Assembly (NCBI GenBank): GCA_945910005.1
Contig: OX246747.1
Coordinates: 39,995,190 to 40,059,189 of the forward strand
Length of the DNA: 64,000 nt
Source: Isoperla grammatica
Lineage: Eukaryota; Arthropoda; Insecta; Plecoptera; Perlodidae
Reading direction: 5' to 3'
Each line of letters begins with the position of its first letter. The stretch's first letter is position 1. The notes under the pieces are model-generated. The model worked only from the letters and a program-made list of their open reading frames with translations. It was not told the DNA's origin and searched no databases. This document shows positions 13,309 through 25,606 of this stretch, one piece after another. The position numbers and the translations under genes are program-made.

Positions 13309-13552
13309 CACGCAATAGCACTCAAAACAGACTAGATGCATTCTGGTGGCGAGCGAAAATAAACTTCTATTACGAGTGGTTTAGCTGTCAATTTTCATTG
13401 TTGTTTCATTGTTATTATTCATCAATGGCGCTGAAAGGAGATCGCTCAGCAGCGCTATCTACGTTAGTTTTGAGTCCTCTTAGTGATCACGCACGATCAA
13501 TATTCATCGATCACATTATTATACCAAGCCAAGACAATAGTGATTAGTATTT
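13309..13552 (+). repeat. Interspersed repeat family Y, copy 1
   Basis: Contains GCATTCTGGTGGCGAGC, AATAAACTTCTATTACGAGT, GGTTTAGCTGTCAATTTTCA and AGCAGCGCTATCTACGTTAG. It matches 14159-14409 and, inverted, 26560-26760. The frame across it is not conserved between copies, so it is not a gene. Confidence 0.85.
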
Positions 13553-14158
13553 AGTATTAGTATATATTTTGAGTAAGATCACCTCAAAGGTTAAGTATAT
13601 TCACCAGTCAGCAAACAAAGTGTGAATACTACCACCAAAGATATACTAGCATACTAGCGAGCGTTGTATCCTGACTGGCCATGTTGAATGTTGCACACCT
13701 GCAAACCCCGTGACAATGACATGTGAGACCATCGCCCTAGGCCAGGGGCCTGGTTATGTTACAACTTACCATATAATCATAATTATATAACAATCATAAT
13801 AATATTAATTGCAACAATATAAGACTATTGGTCCACAGAAGACTTGCAACCGCACTATACGAACACAGTTGGGCCTATTTGAAAGAAAACCAAACCGGTT
13901 TCAGCAGACAACAATTACAATTATAATAATTGAGAGTTATTATCATCGTGTTCGTTATTTCGTTCCGTTCAAAACGGTTCTCCGTTTCGAGTTCCAGTTC
14001 TTCGTAGTCGCCGGTGCAATTCCCGCCACCGTCAATCCTGACTGAAGGTTGTATGAAGGTTGTCGGACAGTGCAAGTGCAAGTAGTGTAATGTGTAGTTA
14101 GAATAATAATAATGTTTACTATTATTGCTGCAACAATTTAATAACAAACAACACGAAC

Positions 14159-14409
14159 AGAGCACTCAAAATACTTTACATGCATTATGGTGGCAAGAAA
14201 ATAAACTTCTATTAGGAGTGGTTTAGCTGTCAATTTTCATTGTTGTTTTATTGTTATTATTCATCAAATGGCGCTGATAGGAGGTTGCTCAGCAGCGCTA
14301 TCTACGTTAGTTTTGAGTCCTCTAAAAGTGATCACATACCATCAATGCTCATCGATCACATTATTCCGTTTACTTATACCAAGACAAGACAAAAGTGATT
14401 AGTATTTGC
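14159..14409 (+). repeat. Interspersed repeat family Y, copy 2
   Basis: Same order of motifs as copy 1, with small indels (TCAAATGGCGCTGATAGG). It shares the right end GTGATTAGTATTT with copy 1, which places the family boundary near there. Confidence 0.85.
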
Positions 14410-14649
14410 AATGTCATCAGATTGTAACAATACACATCATGCTGACGGGGGGTTTAGATTCATGCTAAATCAGCAAGCGAGTTGCAAGCAATGGTTGCAT
14501 GATTGTCTAAATATATACCTATAGATAGTTGCGTAAAAACAAAGTGTGTTTTATTTCAAGTCCCTATTCACAATGTGCTACGTGTTACGTTTTCGAGGAT
14601 ATGGAAAGAAAATATTATAAAAAGAAAATACAATAAACTAACCGATAGC

Positions 14650-14940
14650 AGCAGGGTTTAAATAAATAAAATAAATAAATTCACATTTAGAGTCTACCCA
14701 CTCAGTAACGAAACTGATTTTTAGTGGGAGACTTGATTTCAAAGTGACTAAACCAACCCTGTAGGCTCCGAACACCATCGACGAGTGAGCGATAACCAAT
14801 CAAAGATCTATATTTCAAATACGAAACATAATATGAATCAGTGATTGGACAGCAGTGACTAGCCTGCTATGTCGCGAAAACATGTCCCAAATAGGTATCG
14901 AACCCGGAATCTTCGGCTCCACCGTGGAGAGCTGGAAGTT
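14650..14940 (-). repeat. tRNA-headed SINE, minus strand
   Basis: Read on the minus strand, a B-box-like GGGTTCGATACC lies at about 14900. A body follows, then AAAAATCAGTTTCGTTACTG, AGTGGGTAGACTCTAAATG, and an ATTT-rich tail. The same body and tail recur at 15487-16000, and the tail family at 19245, 12793 and 57899. Confidence 0.65.
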
Positions 14941-15486
14941 CTGAATTCCATCTCCATTCTGGACGCATTTTCACCCTTTCTAACGAACAACAACGTCTGA
15001 CTTAATTACTGTTAAAATTTTCTAGAGAATTCTGGACCGTTCTGGAATTGATTACACGTTCAGGTATTTTAGTGTGTGATGCCGCTACACAGCAGAAAAC
15101 ACGTAAACCATGAGTACATAGCTATATTAGGTCACGTATTTAGCTGTGGCAACGAAGATTGGGGCTAATCTCGGCGGACACAATATAATCGTGTGATAAT
15201 ATACCGGTAGTAATTGCACGTATAGGTATATCATTATCGTGTTTTCACACATGCACAACGAGCACGGTCGATGTTGGTCTTGAAAAGGGAAGTGCAACAA
15301 ATGTGTTTACCAATAACAACAACATCCCTACAGAGAGTTGGTCATCTTATAGAGAATAACTCACACATCGTTTAGACGGGGATATCTCTGATCACTGGAA
15401 GGGGAAAATAGTGAGGCAGACCAAGATTGTAAAGATTATAAAAAAGGAACTAGCAGGAAGATCCGCATAGTTAATAAAACAAAATT

Positions 15487-16000
15487 TTGCAATGTAAATA
15501 AAATAAATTCACGATTAGAGTCTACCCACTCAGTAACGAAACTGATTTTCAGTGGGGGACTTTAATTTAAAGCGACTAAACCAACCCTGTAGGCTCCGAA
15601 CACCATCGACGAGTGAGCGATAACTAGAGATACGTGAAAATAACGTTTTGTGTATAGATGCTGTACAAAGCGCTATTTTTCAGTAGAAAGTAAGGTTTTT
15701 CTGTTCCTATTTTATTATATTTAACATGGTAATTATACTTTGTTTATGATTAATGCAATTTGGTTGATTTTAATTTAAATAGTATGACATGATTTAAAAA
15801 TAAAAATTTGAGAAAACTTAGTTCTCAAGTTTTTGAATCTTGGCAAAAAAAATAGATGCTACCAAACGCTATAAAATGACAATTGAAAATGCTATTTTCA
15901 CGTATCACTAGCGATAACCAATCAAAGATCTATAGGCCTATTTCAAATACGAAACATATGAATCAGTGATTGGAAAGTGCGAGCACCTGCGGACAAATGT
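15487..16000 (-). repeat. Second copy of the same SINE body, split by a hAT MITE
   Basis: Segments 15487-15624 and 15919-16000 align to 14660-14860 (AGGCTCCGAACACCATCGAC, CAATCAAAGATCTATA, AATCAGTGATTGGA). The intervening 286 bp is an inserted transposon. The tRNA-like head seen in the first copy is not evident here. Confidence 0.8.
15625..15910. mobile_element. 286-bp hAT-type MITE with 8-bp target duplication
   Basis: The ends are inverted repeats: TAGAGATACGTGAAAATA at the left, and TAGTGATACGTGAAAATAGC read from the right. Flanking direct repeats GCGATAAC lie at 15617-15624 and 15911-15918. The paralogous copy at 14789-14796 has a single GCGATAAC, so the empty site is visible in the same window. 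An 8-bp duplication and a YARNG end (TAGAG/TAGTG) identify the hAT superfamily. There is no coding capacity. Confidence 0.92.
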
Positions 16001-16105
16001 CAGAATCAACAAGGCCGATTCAGAACAACTTTGAATTTATTGAGTGCTTCGTTGCTAGGACGGCTCTAAAGACATTTTACATTTTAACATTTGACATGTA
16101 GCATC

Positions 16106-16376
16106 AAAAACTGTCAGTATGTAGTCAAATACAACAATAGGAATTATTTATTGATGCGCTTTTGTTCAGGCTTTAAGCCTGTATTACACGGTCAAACTTT
16201 TTCATCCAACTCCTTGAATTCAAGAACAAAAGCGCATCAATAAATAATTCCTATTGTTGTATTTGACTTCATACTGACTGTTTTTGATGCGCTTTTGTCC
16301 TTGAATTCAAGGAGTTGGATGAAAAAGTTTGACCGTGTAATACAGGCTTTAAGCCTGTATTACACGGTCAAACTTT
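16106..16376. mobile_element. Compound inverted-repeat element
   Basis: The segment GCCTGTATTACACGGTCAAA through TTGAATTCAA at about 16180-16220 recurs inverted at about 16302-16350, and its first 24 bp recurs again in direct orientation at 16353-16376. Independently, 16106-16168 (TCAGTATGTAGTCAAATACA through GATGCGCTTTTGTTC) recurs inverted at 16221-16285, inside the first element. The two inverted pairs interlock, suggesting nested insertions or a rearranged foldback. TTTAA or TTAA words flank the GCCTG ends. Confidence 0.75.
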
Positions 16377-16378
16377 AC

Positions 16379-18188
16379 ATTTTTAATATTTGCAACAGAT
16401 AATTAATTCACGACATGTGTAATGAAATGAATATTATGTGGAGATAAAAACAAAAAGTGGCAGAGAAAAAAGAGACGAAAGAATGGAGAATATAAACAAA
16501 TCCACTGATTGATAAACGTATAAACAACTCAATTTATACCACCATCGACTCGAGATCCTATTCGCTACTAACTTAGTCAAAATACCATCGCAAATAAGCG
16601 TTATAATTAGTAATAACATTATTTTATCTATAATAACACAACATTATATGCGCAGTTATCTATAAACATAATGCAAGCCAACTTTTGTAAACATACCACA
16701 AATTTTCGAAATTTTCGAAAACCAAAATCTTTACGAAATTGTGTTTTGAAAACAACAAAAATCCAAACTCAGACAAAAGTAAACAGTAAACAACACAATA
16801 AAACTAAAAAATTAATATAAACAAAGGTAAAACTCACCAAAATCCCCCAAAGAAACGACCGAGCGAGAGAGAGAAGACCGAACGAAAATTGTTGTGTCAC
16901 TAAAACGAAACCGATTCAAAAAACGACAAAAAAACGAACGTTTATTGAAAACCTCTTGGCGCACGTATCACTGCGTGGTCGTATATTCCATGGTGATTGG
17001 CTGACGGTGTTGTGATGCGACAGAAGAGAGCGAGACTGAGGCGACTGATCGGGTCGGTTGTCCAGCATGGACTGTGGAGTCAGACTGAGAGAGACTAGCG
17101 TGTTGCAGGTTACGTCAACATGACATTGCCAATACGCCACGCCAGCAACCAACGGTGGGTTGTGTACGTACTCCTCGCGACCAAATAATGCACAGTCCAA
17201 ACACAGCGAAAACAATCGGAATTGTAAAACATTTCAACAGTTTATAAAAAAAAAATGAGTATGTTTCAGTTTCTTTAGGGACTGACAGAGTTATTGCTGT
17301 TGCTTCTTTTGTATGTGTGTGTTTTTTTTTAAAGATTTATGTACATTATTTCTTAAACTTTTTTGGTAGCAAAGTACAAAACGGGTACATTTTCCGGTAA
17401 TACCAATGAAATAATTAGATCGCTCTATTTGAAGTAATCAACGTTTCAACAATGGATTAGTCCCGTCTTTTTCGTTGTCAAGATAAAAACGTTGATTCTT
17501 GAAATAAAACGATATATTTGATTGTTTCCTATACCAAAAATATACCCTTTTTCCCACACATATGTGACCTAACACAGGTTTGAAGTTGTGATTATTAATG
17601 TTTCCCATACTTCTTATGGGATTCAACTTTTTTATTAATTATTTGATACAAAATTTAACATTTTAATAAATAAGTTGACGGCCCATAGAAAAGTATATCA
17701 AACATATCGATATCGTAAGGTACATATAAATTGAATGTTTGGGCACCTTTAAGTTACCTTTACAAAGTACGCATCGTTCAAGCGGGGCCCTTATAGACAT
17801 AGTCGCAGACGCTTCCGTTCAGGTCGAGCTACCCCCCTTATCTCCAGGACAGAGACGTCAGCAGGCGGCCAAGGGGTGGGTTGTTGTTTTAGTTCTCGAT
17901 ACCGTCAGTTAGGGGGTGGGTGACATCATGTTGTGTCTACAACGCTACGCCATACGGGGACATAGTTGAACACTCATTCGTATTAGTAACTTGACAACGC
18001 TTCAAGATATTAAACAACTGATTCTTAGACGAAATTTGGTTTCGAATCAGCAAATACTTGATTATAAATTATTGAATTAATACAACTAATTACAGAAATA
18101 ACAATAATAACAAATTCAATATTTAAGCGTTTTTAAATTCGTCGTTTAGCTGATGGGAAACTAAATCACCTGTATCAATCAGGTTTAG
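16379..18188. other. No recognisable gene
   Basis: AT-rich. The frames at 16434-17626 are short, without conserved motifs or convincing splice partners. Confidence 0.45.
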
Positions 18189-18560
18189 GAGGAAGGACTA
18201 CTAGCCAATATTAAAACCCGCGAAATTAACGTATTTTCGTCATATCTCAATAACGCCACACAATATCAAAACAGTGACACCTACGCACATTGTGGATTCG
18301 TGAGAGCTCAATACCAAATGAAAAAGATTTCGTAGATTGTAGTAATTATAGTTGTAATTTCTAATTAACTTGTAAATTAGTTAAATTACAAATAATAATT
18401 ATAATTACTGCAAACCTTTAAATCTTTTTCATTTGGTATTGAGCTCTCACGAATCCACAATGTGCGTAGGTGTCACTGTTTTGATATTGTGTGGCGTTAT
18501 TGAGATATGACGAAAATACGTTAATTTCGCGGGTTTTAATATTGGCTAGTAGTCCTTCCT
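18189..18560. mobile_element. MITE with about 150-bp terminal inverted repeats
   Basis: The left arm GGAGGAAGGACTACTAGCCA runs through ACCCGCGAAATTAACG and ATATTGTGTGG-complement sequence to CAAATGAAAAAGAT. The right arm is its reverse complement, ending CTAGTAGTCCTTCCTC. The arms are near-identical and the centre is a short AT-rich spacer. TTA occurs next to both ends, which fits a TWA-target (Harbinger-like) insertion but is not decisive in AT-rich DNA. Confidence 0.85.
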
Positions 18561-19639
18561 CTTAAGTTTACGTTGTTCAGAACTTACTTGTAACTGAGAT
18601 GCGAGGGTGTGTCAATAGCCAATCAGAAGTCAGCCGACAACCAACATAAGCGTGCGTTGTTACCACGGCTGTGTTTTATACCCGTGCCCCCCCCCCCCCC
18701 CATGTTTTGATCATCGACGGTATAATAAAGTAAACCGCACCGACACACGTGGTCGTGTCAAGTAGCGTTTAATTGATTTTAACGCACGTCGTTGAAGAAC
18801 GACGAGCAGGTCGTAATTACGACAGGCAGAGCTACCCCGTGGCGAAACGTGTGACAAGATTGGATGAGAATCAAAGGGGTATCGGTAAATGCGAGGACTT
18901 TGTTTGTCTCTTATGAACTGGGCCACCAAATTCTACCCCCTGTGATGTCCATATACTCTTTCTTACTGTACACTTGTACCATATTTGCTTATTGTTTACT
19001 TGCATAATACTCCGTGCTTGCAGTAATGTTTACTGCTGAAACACATGAATACCTTCTGTACGCATGCAGACGTTCATATTTTGGATGTATTGTTTTTCAA
19101 CGAACCAAAGTATTTATCAGAACCGTCAGAAAATGGTATATAGCAATAGTTTTACTCGAGAAATCATTCCCGATCCGAGCTGGGGCGTTTTTTAACACTG
19201 ACTTTGGAGCCGTCAAATAGGAACGAAGCACACAATACACGATACAAATGTCCCCTACTGAAAATCAGTTGTTATAACTGAGTGGGTAGACAATAAAGAA
19301 CGACGTCTGTCCCGACCGCGCTTCTGCTCACAGTTTCATAACCAAACAAGAGAGCCAATAAATCGAGATGAAACGAACCGAAGGACACTTGAAACCATGA
19401 CCTACAACCTAAACCACTAAACTACCTGAGGTGACCTTTCTAATTGCCTCGGTCCTCCCGAGCACGGGTGACCCCTGACCTTGAAGCGCGAAAGTTGTGC
19501 CCGCCGGGTATAGGGGGCGCCCGGGGGCTTCTACACTCCTATACGCATCGTTTCAACACTAAACCGCTCATACTAGCCGATGCGTTGGGGGACTACCGTA
19601 CTGATCACTGTCCGATCCAATCTGGTCACTGGACCGATA
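18561..19639. other. No gene; C15 tract and SINE-tail fragment
   Basis: C15 at 18687-18701. At about 19250-19295, CCTACTGAAAATCAGTTGTT and AACTGAGTGGGTAGACAATA match the retroposon tail family. The open frame at 18711-18929 has no recognisable motif. Confidence 0.5.
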
Positions 19640-19915
19640 GAGGTGGCTCAGCGGTAAGACGCGAGACTCTAACTCGGGAGGTCGCCGGTTCGATTCCGGC
19701 CACCGGCAGTCCTGACCGCCGAGGTTTTTTCCAAGGTTTTCCTCAGTCGTAAAAGCGAATGCTGGGATTGAGTCAATACTATCAGCCCTCGGACATTCCT
19801 TCCCAGCTATCCAAACACCCTAATAACCTAGTTAGTCACCTGAAGAGGGGCACATCGTGTAAAGCTGGTGCATGTGCACCCTAGAACGGGTATTCCTACG
19901 AAAAATTATTAAATT
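19640..19915 (+). repeat. tRNA-derived SINE, best-preserved head
   Basis: A box TGGCTCAGCGG at 19644-19654 and B box GGTTCGATTCC at 19687-19697 sit at tRNA spacing. GGTGG and CCACC can pair as an acceptor stem around them. The body follows: CCGAGGTTTTTTCCAAGG, TTTTCCTCAGTCG, CCTCGGACATTCCTTCCC, GGTATTCCTACG. It ends in AATTATTAAATTATCTG. It is not an intact tRNA gene because no clean anticodon loop or 3-prime terminator follows. Confidence 0.75.
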
Positions 19916-20450
19916 ATCTGGTGAGTGGGAAAAGTTGCACCCGAGTTCCTATACCCCTTACATGAATATGATTATGAATAGTCTTCCTAAAAACGTTCTA
20001 TTCTAAATTACTTCTATGAATACATTTTAATTTTGTTGATTTTAATGTCAACTCTACATGACGTTCATCTTCACTGTAGGTGATCTAGACAAGCAGGGGA
20101 AATATATAATAATAAGTACTCTCCATTGAAAACACTACAAACTTGATAGTCCCTCCCTGTACCTATATTGATTAGAAACACGTAATCTCTATTAAAAGCA
20201 TTGACAACCGTGTATAAATGCTAACACCCACACGTTTATATAAAAGCGACACAAAGTAGTGTCACACATCGCCGTCCCCCCAGTAGGGAGGGTACACTAC
20301 ACACGCAACGCAATCACCTTCTATTATGACGCGTTCTTATGGTAATCCCAAGATAGCCGTGACGTGTTGGAAACCACTCAGATCTCAAGAGTTCAACATG
20401 TCATATATAGATAAACTATATAAACTATATAAACAGGGAAATATTATTCG
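19916..20450. other. No recognisable feature
   Basis: AT-rich sequence with short TATA-like repeats (TATATAAACTATATAAAC) near 20410-20432. Confidence 0.5.
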
Positions 20451-20757
20451 TTTTCTATTGACAGCTAAATGAAACTCGAAATAGTACTATAGGTGGCCTC
20501 CAATATGGCCGATGTGACGTCACGTGAATACTCCCTATAGTATTGTATTTCACACACAAATGAAACGTTGAGCGCGTAAACGAGTCTTAAAACTTACAAT
20601 ACGACAGTTATGATGGCTGCCGTAGACCTAATGTTTAGATTGAAACGGCCACGTCTGTACGTCCGCCACGTCGGACGGGCAATGAACAGTGACGTCACAT
20701 CGGCCATATTGGAGGCCACCTATAGTACTATTTCGAGTTCCACTTAGCTATCAATGA
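20451..20757. mobile_element. MITE of about 300 bp with TGACGTCA in its inverted repeats
   Basis: The arms contain GAACTCGAAATAGTACTATA, GGTGGCCTCCAATATGGCC and GATGTGACGTCAC in opposite orientation at 20471-20523 and about 20690-20741. The repeats appear to extend outward through ATTGA(C/T)AGCTAA. The unique centre is about 165 bp. A diverged single arm (GTGGCCTCTAATGTGGCC) lies at about 20990-21035. Confidence 0.85.
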
Positions 20758-21267
20758 AAAATATAGTTTACGGGGAAATATGACAAGTTTGAACACGTAT
20801 ATCCCCCGATAAAGTGTACGGAATGGATTATTGTATGCTTTTGTAAACGATTAAAAGAGTAATCGAGACAAAAGAGTTTGTTTATGTTGATTTTAAGTAA
20901 TAATAGCAAACCAAAGATAGAGAACAGTTGAATTTGCATCAAACGCCAGCTGAAACACAGTAACAACGAACTACCAATCACGTGACATTGTGGCCTCTAA
21001 TGTGGCCACCATGCGAAGTGAATACACCCTATACGGCCTAATGCCCGGTTTTCACGGTGCGAGTTACTGGCTTGCCAGTAAGCCATTGGCTGGCCCTCTA
21101 ACTGAGGGGCAAGCTACTGGGCTCAGACTCAACTGGCCCTAGTCATTTACACGTTGCAAGTTACTGGCATGTGTCATCGAGTAATACAAAGTAATAAGGA
21201 CGATATAACCTCAATGACCACTGCCTGTATTACTTTACATGGCGGCGACCGGGCAATGACCTTGAAG

Positions 21268-21270
<3 letters not shown>

Positions 21271-21313
<43 letters not shown>
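21271..21313. repeat. (AT)n microsatellite at the edge of the 119-bp satellite
   Basis: About 21 AT copies. The 119-bp array begins five bases later. Confidence 0.95.
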
Positions 21314-21314
<1 letters not shown>

Positions 21315-21317
21315 TAT

Positions 21318-23257
21318 ACTCCCATACAACACTACTGGCTGCCTTGGGATCTTTCTGTTGTTGCATTTTACGGCTAAACTATGTGTCGTAGAGCAAAACG
21401 GAGCTCATTCTAGCATCACACAGGCACCCTCACTAAACTCCCATACAACACTACTGGCTGCCTTGGGATCTTTCTGTTGTTGCATTTTACGGCTAAACTA
21501 TGTGTCGTAGAGCAAAACGGAGCTCATTCTAGCATCACACAGGCACCCTCACTAAACTCCCATACAACACTACCGGCTGCTTTGGGATCTTTCTGTTATT
21601 GCATTTTACGGCTAAACGGTGTGTCGTAGAGCAAAACGGAGCTCATTCTAGCATCACACAGGCACCCTCACTAGACTCCCATACAACACTACCGGCTGCT
21701 TTGGGATCTTTCTGTTATTGCTTTTTACGGCTAAACGGTGTGTCGTAGAGCAAAACGGAGCTCATTCTAGCATCACACAGGCACCCTCACTAGACTCCCA
21801 TACAACACTACCGGCTGCTTTGGGATCTTTCTGTTATTGCATTTTACGGCTAAACGGTGCATCGTAGAGTGAAACGGAGCTCATTCTAGCATCACACAGG
21901 CACCCTCACTAGACTCCCATACAACACTACTGGCTGCCTTGGGATCTTTTTGTTATTGCATTTTACGGCTAAACGGTGCATCGTAGAGCAAAACGGAGCT
22001 CATTCTAGCATCACAAGGGCACCCTCACTAGACTCCCATACAACACTACTGGCTGCCTTCGGATCATTCTGTTATTGCTTTTTACGGCTAAACGGTGCGT
22101 CGTAGAGCAAAACGGAGCTCATTCTGGCATCACTCAGGCACCCTTACTAGACTCCCATACAACACTACTGGCCGTCTTGGAATCATTCTGTTATTGCATT
22201 TTACGGCTAAACGGTGCATCGTAGAGTAAAATGGAGCTCATTCTAGCATCACACAGGCACCCACACTAGACTCCCATACAACACTACTGGCTGCCTTGGG
22301 ATCATTCTGTTATTGCATTTTACGGCTAAACGGTGCATCGTAGAGCAAAACGGAGCTCATTCTAGCATCACTCAGGCACCCTCACTAGACTCCCATACAA
22401 CACTAGTGGCTGCCTTGGAATCATTCTGTTATTGCATTTTACGGCTAAACGGTGCATCGGAGAGCAAAACGGAGTTCATTCTAGCATCACACAGGCACCC
22501 TCACTAGACTCCCATACAACACTAGTGGCTGCCTTGGGATCAACCTTAAATAGCATTTTACGGCTAAACGGTGCATTGTAGAGCAAAACGGAGCTCATTC
22601 TAGCATCACACAGGCACCCTCACTAGACTCCCATACAACACTACTGGCTGCCTTGGAATCATTCTGTTATTGCATTTTACGGCTAAACGGTGCATCGGAG
22701 AGCAAAACGGAGCTCATTCTAGCATCACACAGGCACCCTCACTAGACTCCCATACAACACTAGTGGCTGCCTTGGAATCATTCTGTTATTGCATTTTACG
22801 GCTAAACGGTGCATCGGAGAGCAAAACGGAGCTCATTCTAGCATCACACAGGCACCCTCACTAGACTCCCATACAACACTAGTGGCTGCCTTGGGATCAT
22901 TTTGTTATTGCATTTTACGGCTAAACGGTGTGTCGTAGAGCAAAACGGAGCTCATTCTGGCATCACACAGGCACCCTCACTAGACTCCCATACAACACTA
23001 CTGGCTGCCTTGGGATCATTTTGTTATTGCATTTTACGGCTAAACGGTGTGTCGTAGAGCAAAACGGAGCTCATTCTGGCATCACACAGGCACCCTCACT
23101 AGACTCCCATACAACACTACTGGCTGCCTTGGGATCATTCTGTTATTGCATTTTACGGCTAAACGGTGCATCGTAGAGCAAAACGGAGCTCATTCTAGCA
23201 TCACACAGGCACCCTATAGACTCCCATACAACACTACTGGCTGCCTTGGGATCAACC
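21318..23257. repeat. 119-bp satellite, about 16 units
   Basis: Each unit holds ACTCCCATACAACACTACTG, GCTGCCTTGGGATC, GCATTTTACGGCTAAACGG and GAGCTCATTCTAGCATCACA. The last unit ends GGGATCAACCTTAAATAAAA. One internal unit near 22540 carries the same ACCTTAAATA end and then continues, so it looks like an old array terminus now embedded. The short open frames are repeat by-products. Confidence 0.95.
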
Positions 23258-23449
23258 TTAAATAAAACAAAAAAAAACAAGAAGTAAAAACACACCCCGA
23301 CTTGGAAGCTCCTGGCCATGTATTCACCACAAGTATTATTTTGGCCAATTAACTGCAAGACCAGCCTAAATTTGTATCTGTCGTTATTTATTATTTGTAT
23401 TCGTATGTTTAGTGTAAGCTGAAGCAACAAAATCTGCCCGTTTCAAATT

Positions 23450-23452
<3 letters not shown>

Positions 23453-23533
<81 letters not shown>
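23453..23533. repeat. (TC)n microsatellite, about 81 bp
   Basis: Uninterrupted CT/TC dinucleotides. Minus-strand GAGA repeats here yield Arg-Glu frames that are not genes. Confidence 0.96.
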
Positions 23534-23536
<3 letters not shown>

Positions 23537-23867
23537 GTCGTAATTCCATTAGTATGTAAACGAAACGACGCTGGCGCGTATAAAATAGAACGGCACTTGC
23601 TGTGCGCTCGCTCAATGTGCCAAGGATAAACATCTCCCAATATCTGCGAGCGAGTGACTGACTGACTACCTGCTACACAATTATGATCAACACGTGTCTC
23701 TCGAGCCTTGAGCCAATAAACTTGTTATGTGTTTCGCCATGAAGCATTGAATGCGCCTCTGCCTCGCGATGTGGTACAAACCTACTAGCTGTTCGATCAA
23801 ACAATGACATTACATTACATTACAGGTAGGTATAACAGGTACTCTGCCATGGGTGAGGTCGTCGGCT

Positions 23868-25070
23868 GGAGCCTTGCAGGTATGCCTTGGCCTTGCAGGT
23901 ATGCCTTGGCCTTGCAGGTATGCCTCAGCCCTGCAGGTATGCCTCAGCCCTGCAGGTATGCCATGGCCTTGCGGTATGCCTCAGCCTTGCAGGTGTGCCT
24001 CAGGGTTGCAGGTATGCCTCAGCCCTGCAGGTATATGCCTTAGCCCTGCAGGTATGCCTCAGCCTTGCAGGTATGCCTTAGTCTTGCAGGTGTGCCTCAG
24101 CCCTGCAGGTATGCCTCAGCCCTGCAGGTATGCCTTAGCCCTGCAGGTATGCCTTAGCCCTGCAGGTATGCCTCAGCCCTGCAGGTATGCCTCAGCCCTG
24201 GCGGTGTGCCTTAGTCTTGCAGGTGTGCCTCAGCCCTGCAGGTATGCCTCAGCCCTGCAGGTATGCCTTAGCCCTGCAGGTATGCCTTAGCCCTGCAGGT
24301 ATGCCTCAGCCCTGCAGGTATGCCTCAGCCCTGGCGGTGTGCCTTGGCCTTGCAGGTATGCCTCAGCCCTGCAGGTATGCCTCAGCCCTGGCGGTGTGCC
24401 TTGGCCTTGCAGGTGTGCCTCAGCCCTGCAGGTATGCCTCAGCCCTGCAGGTATGCCTTAGCCCTGCAGGTATGCCTTAGCCCTGCAGGTATGCCTCAGC
24501 CTTGCAGGTATGCCTCAGCCCTGGCGGTGTGCCTTGGCCTTGCAGGTATGCCTCAGCCCTGCATGTATGCCTTAGCTTTGCAGATATGCCTCAGCCCTGC
24601 AGGTATGCCTCAGCCCTGCAGGTATGCCTTAGCCTTGCAGATATGCCTCAGCCCTGCAGGTATGCTTTAGTCTTGCAGGTATGCCTCAGCTCTGCATGTA
24701 TGCCTTAGCTTTGCAGATATGCCTCAGCCCTGCAGGTATGCTTTAGCCTTGCAGGTATGTCTTTGCCTTGCAGGTATGCCTCAGCCCTGCAGGTATGCCT
24801 CAGCCTTGCAGGTGTGCCTCAGCCCTGCAGGTGTGCCTCAGCCCTGCAGGTAACCCCAGCCTTGCAGGTATGCCTCAGCCTTGCAGGTATGCCTTAGCCC
24901 TGCCTGCAGGTATGCCTAAGCCCTGGAGGTGTGCCTTGGCCTTGCAGGTATGCCTCAGCCCTGGAGGTGTGCCTTAGCCTTGCAGGTATGCCTCAGCCTT
25001 GCAGGTATGCCTTAGCCTTGCAGGTATGCCTCAGCCTTGCAGGTATGCCATAGTCTTGCAGGTATGCCTT
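23868..25070. repeat. 19-bp minisatellite, about 63 units
   Basis: The consensus is near GCCTCAGCCCTGCAGGTAT, with common variants CTTAGC, CTTGGCC and CTGGCGGTG. Because 19 is not a multiple of three, all frames stay open in places, giving several overlapping false frames of up to 145 codons. Most units contain CAGGTATG. Confidence 0.95.
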
Positions 25071-25606
25071 AGCCTTCATCATTTGGACCTGAATGTAATT
25101 TTTTCGTAGAGTAAACCCATACCCACAGACAATTGATGCTCCTATTATGACAATTACTATTACGAACACCATGTCACGTGGTATTTGAATTGAATTGCCC
25201 GGATAGTGACGACGATGACGACGACCATGTCGATTCTTGTTGTTGTCCGTTGCAAAAACGCTTTTCGTGACGATGCGGAGCGAGGACAAACGACGAAGGA
25301 CAATTATATAAAAATCACACATGCTTTCGAATCCACATCACTATAAGTGGCATATACGCTCAAAACTTGCGCCAAAACCGCTCGAGGGCGCATACAGACG
25401 TAGCCCTACACCCAAACACAACATTGAGGACGACCGGAGAAATGTTGTAATCATTGTAATCAAGGTGAAGAGCGAGATAACAACGATCTGTGTCAGACCA
25501 GTACAAGGCAAAGCTATTTACAGACCCCGGGGGCGAGAAAGGGATATTTACTACTACTGTTATATCCGTCAAATGCAATTACACAGCTGATCGGCATTCC
25601 ATTAGG
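25071..25606. other. No recognisable feature
   Basis: The 89-codon frame at 25321-25590 and its antisense show no known motif. Confidence 0.45.

Noticed and set aside
19640..19705. A functional tRNA gene
   Set aside because: Both Pol III boxes and a possible acceptor stem are present, but the anticodon arm is poor and a SINE body follows instead of a T-run terminator.
23443..23640. Arg-Glu repeat protein frames on the minus strand
   Set aside because: Direct translation of a (TC)n microsatellite.
23804..24977. Overlapping Cys/Leu-rich frames of up to 145 codons
   Set aside because: The 19-bp unit cycles through all three frames; no frame is preferred and no start or splice context supports one.
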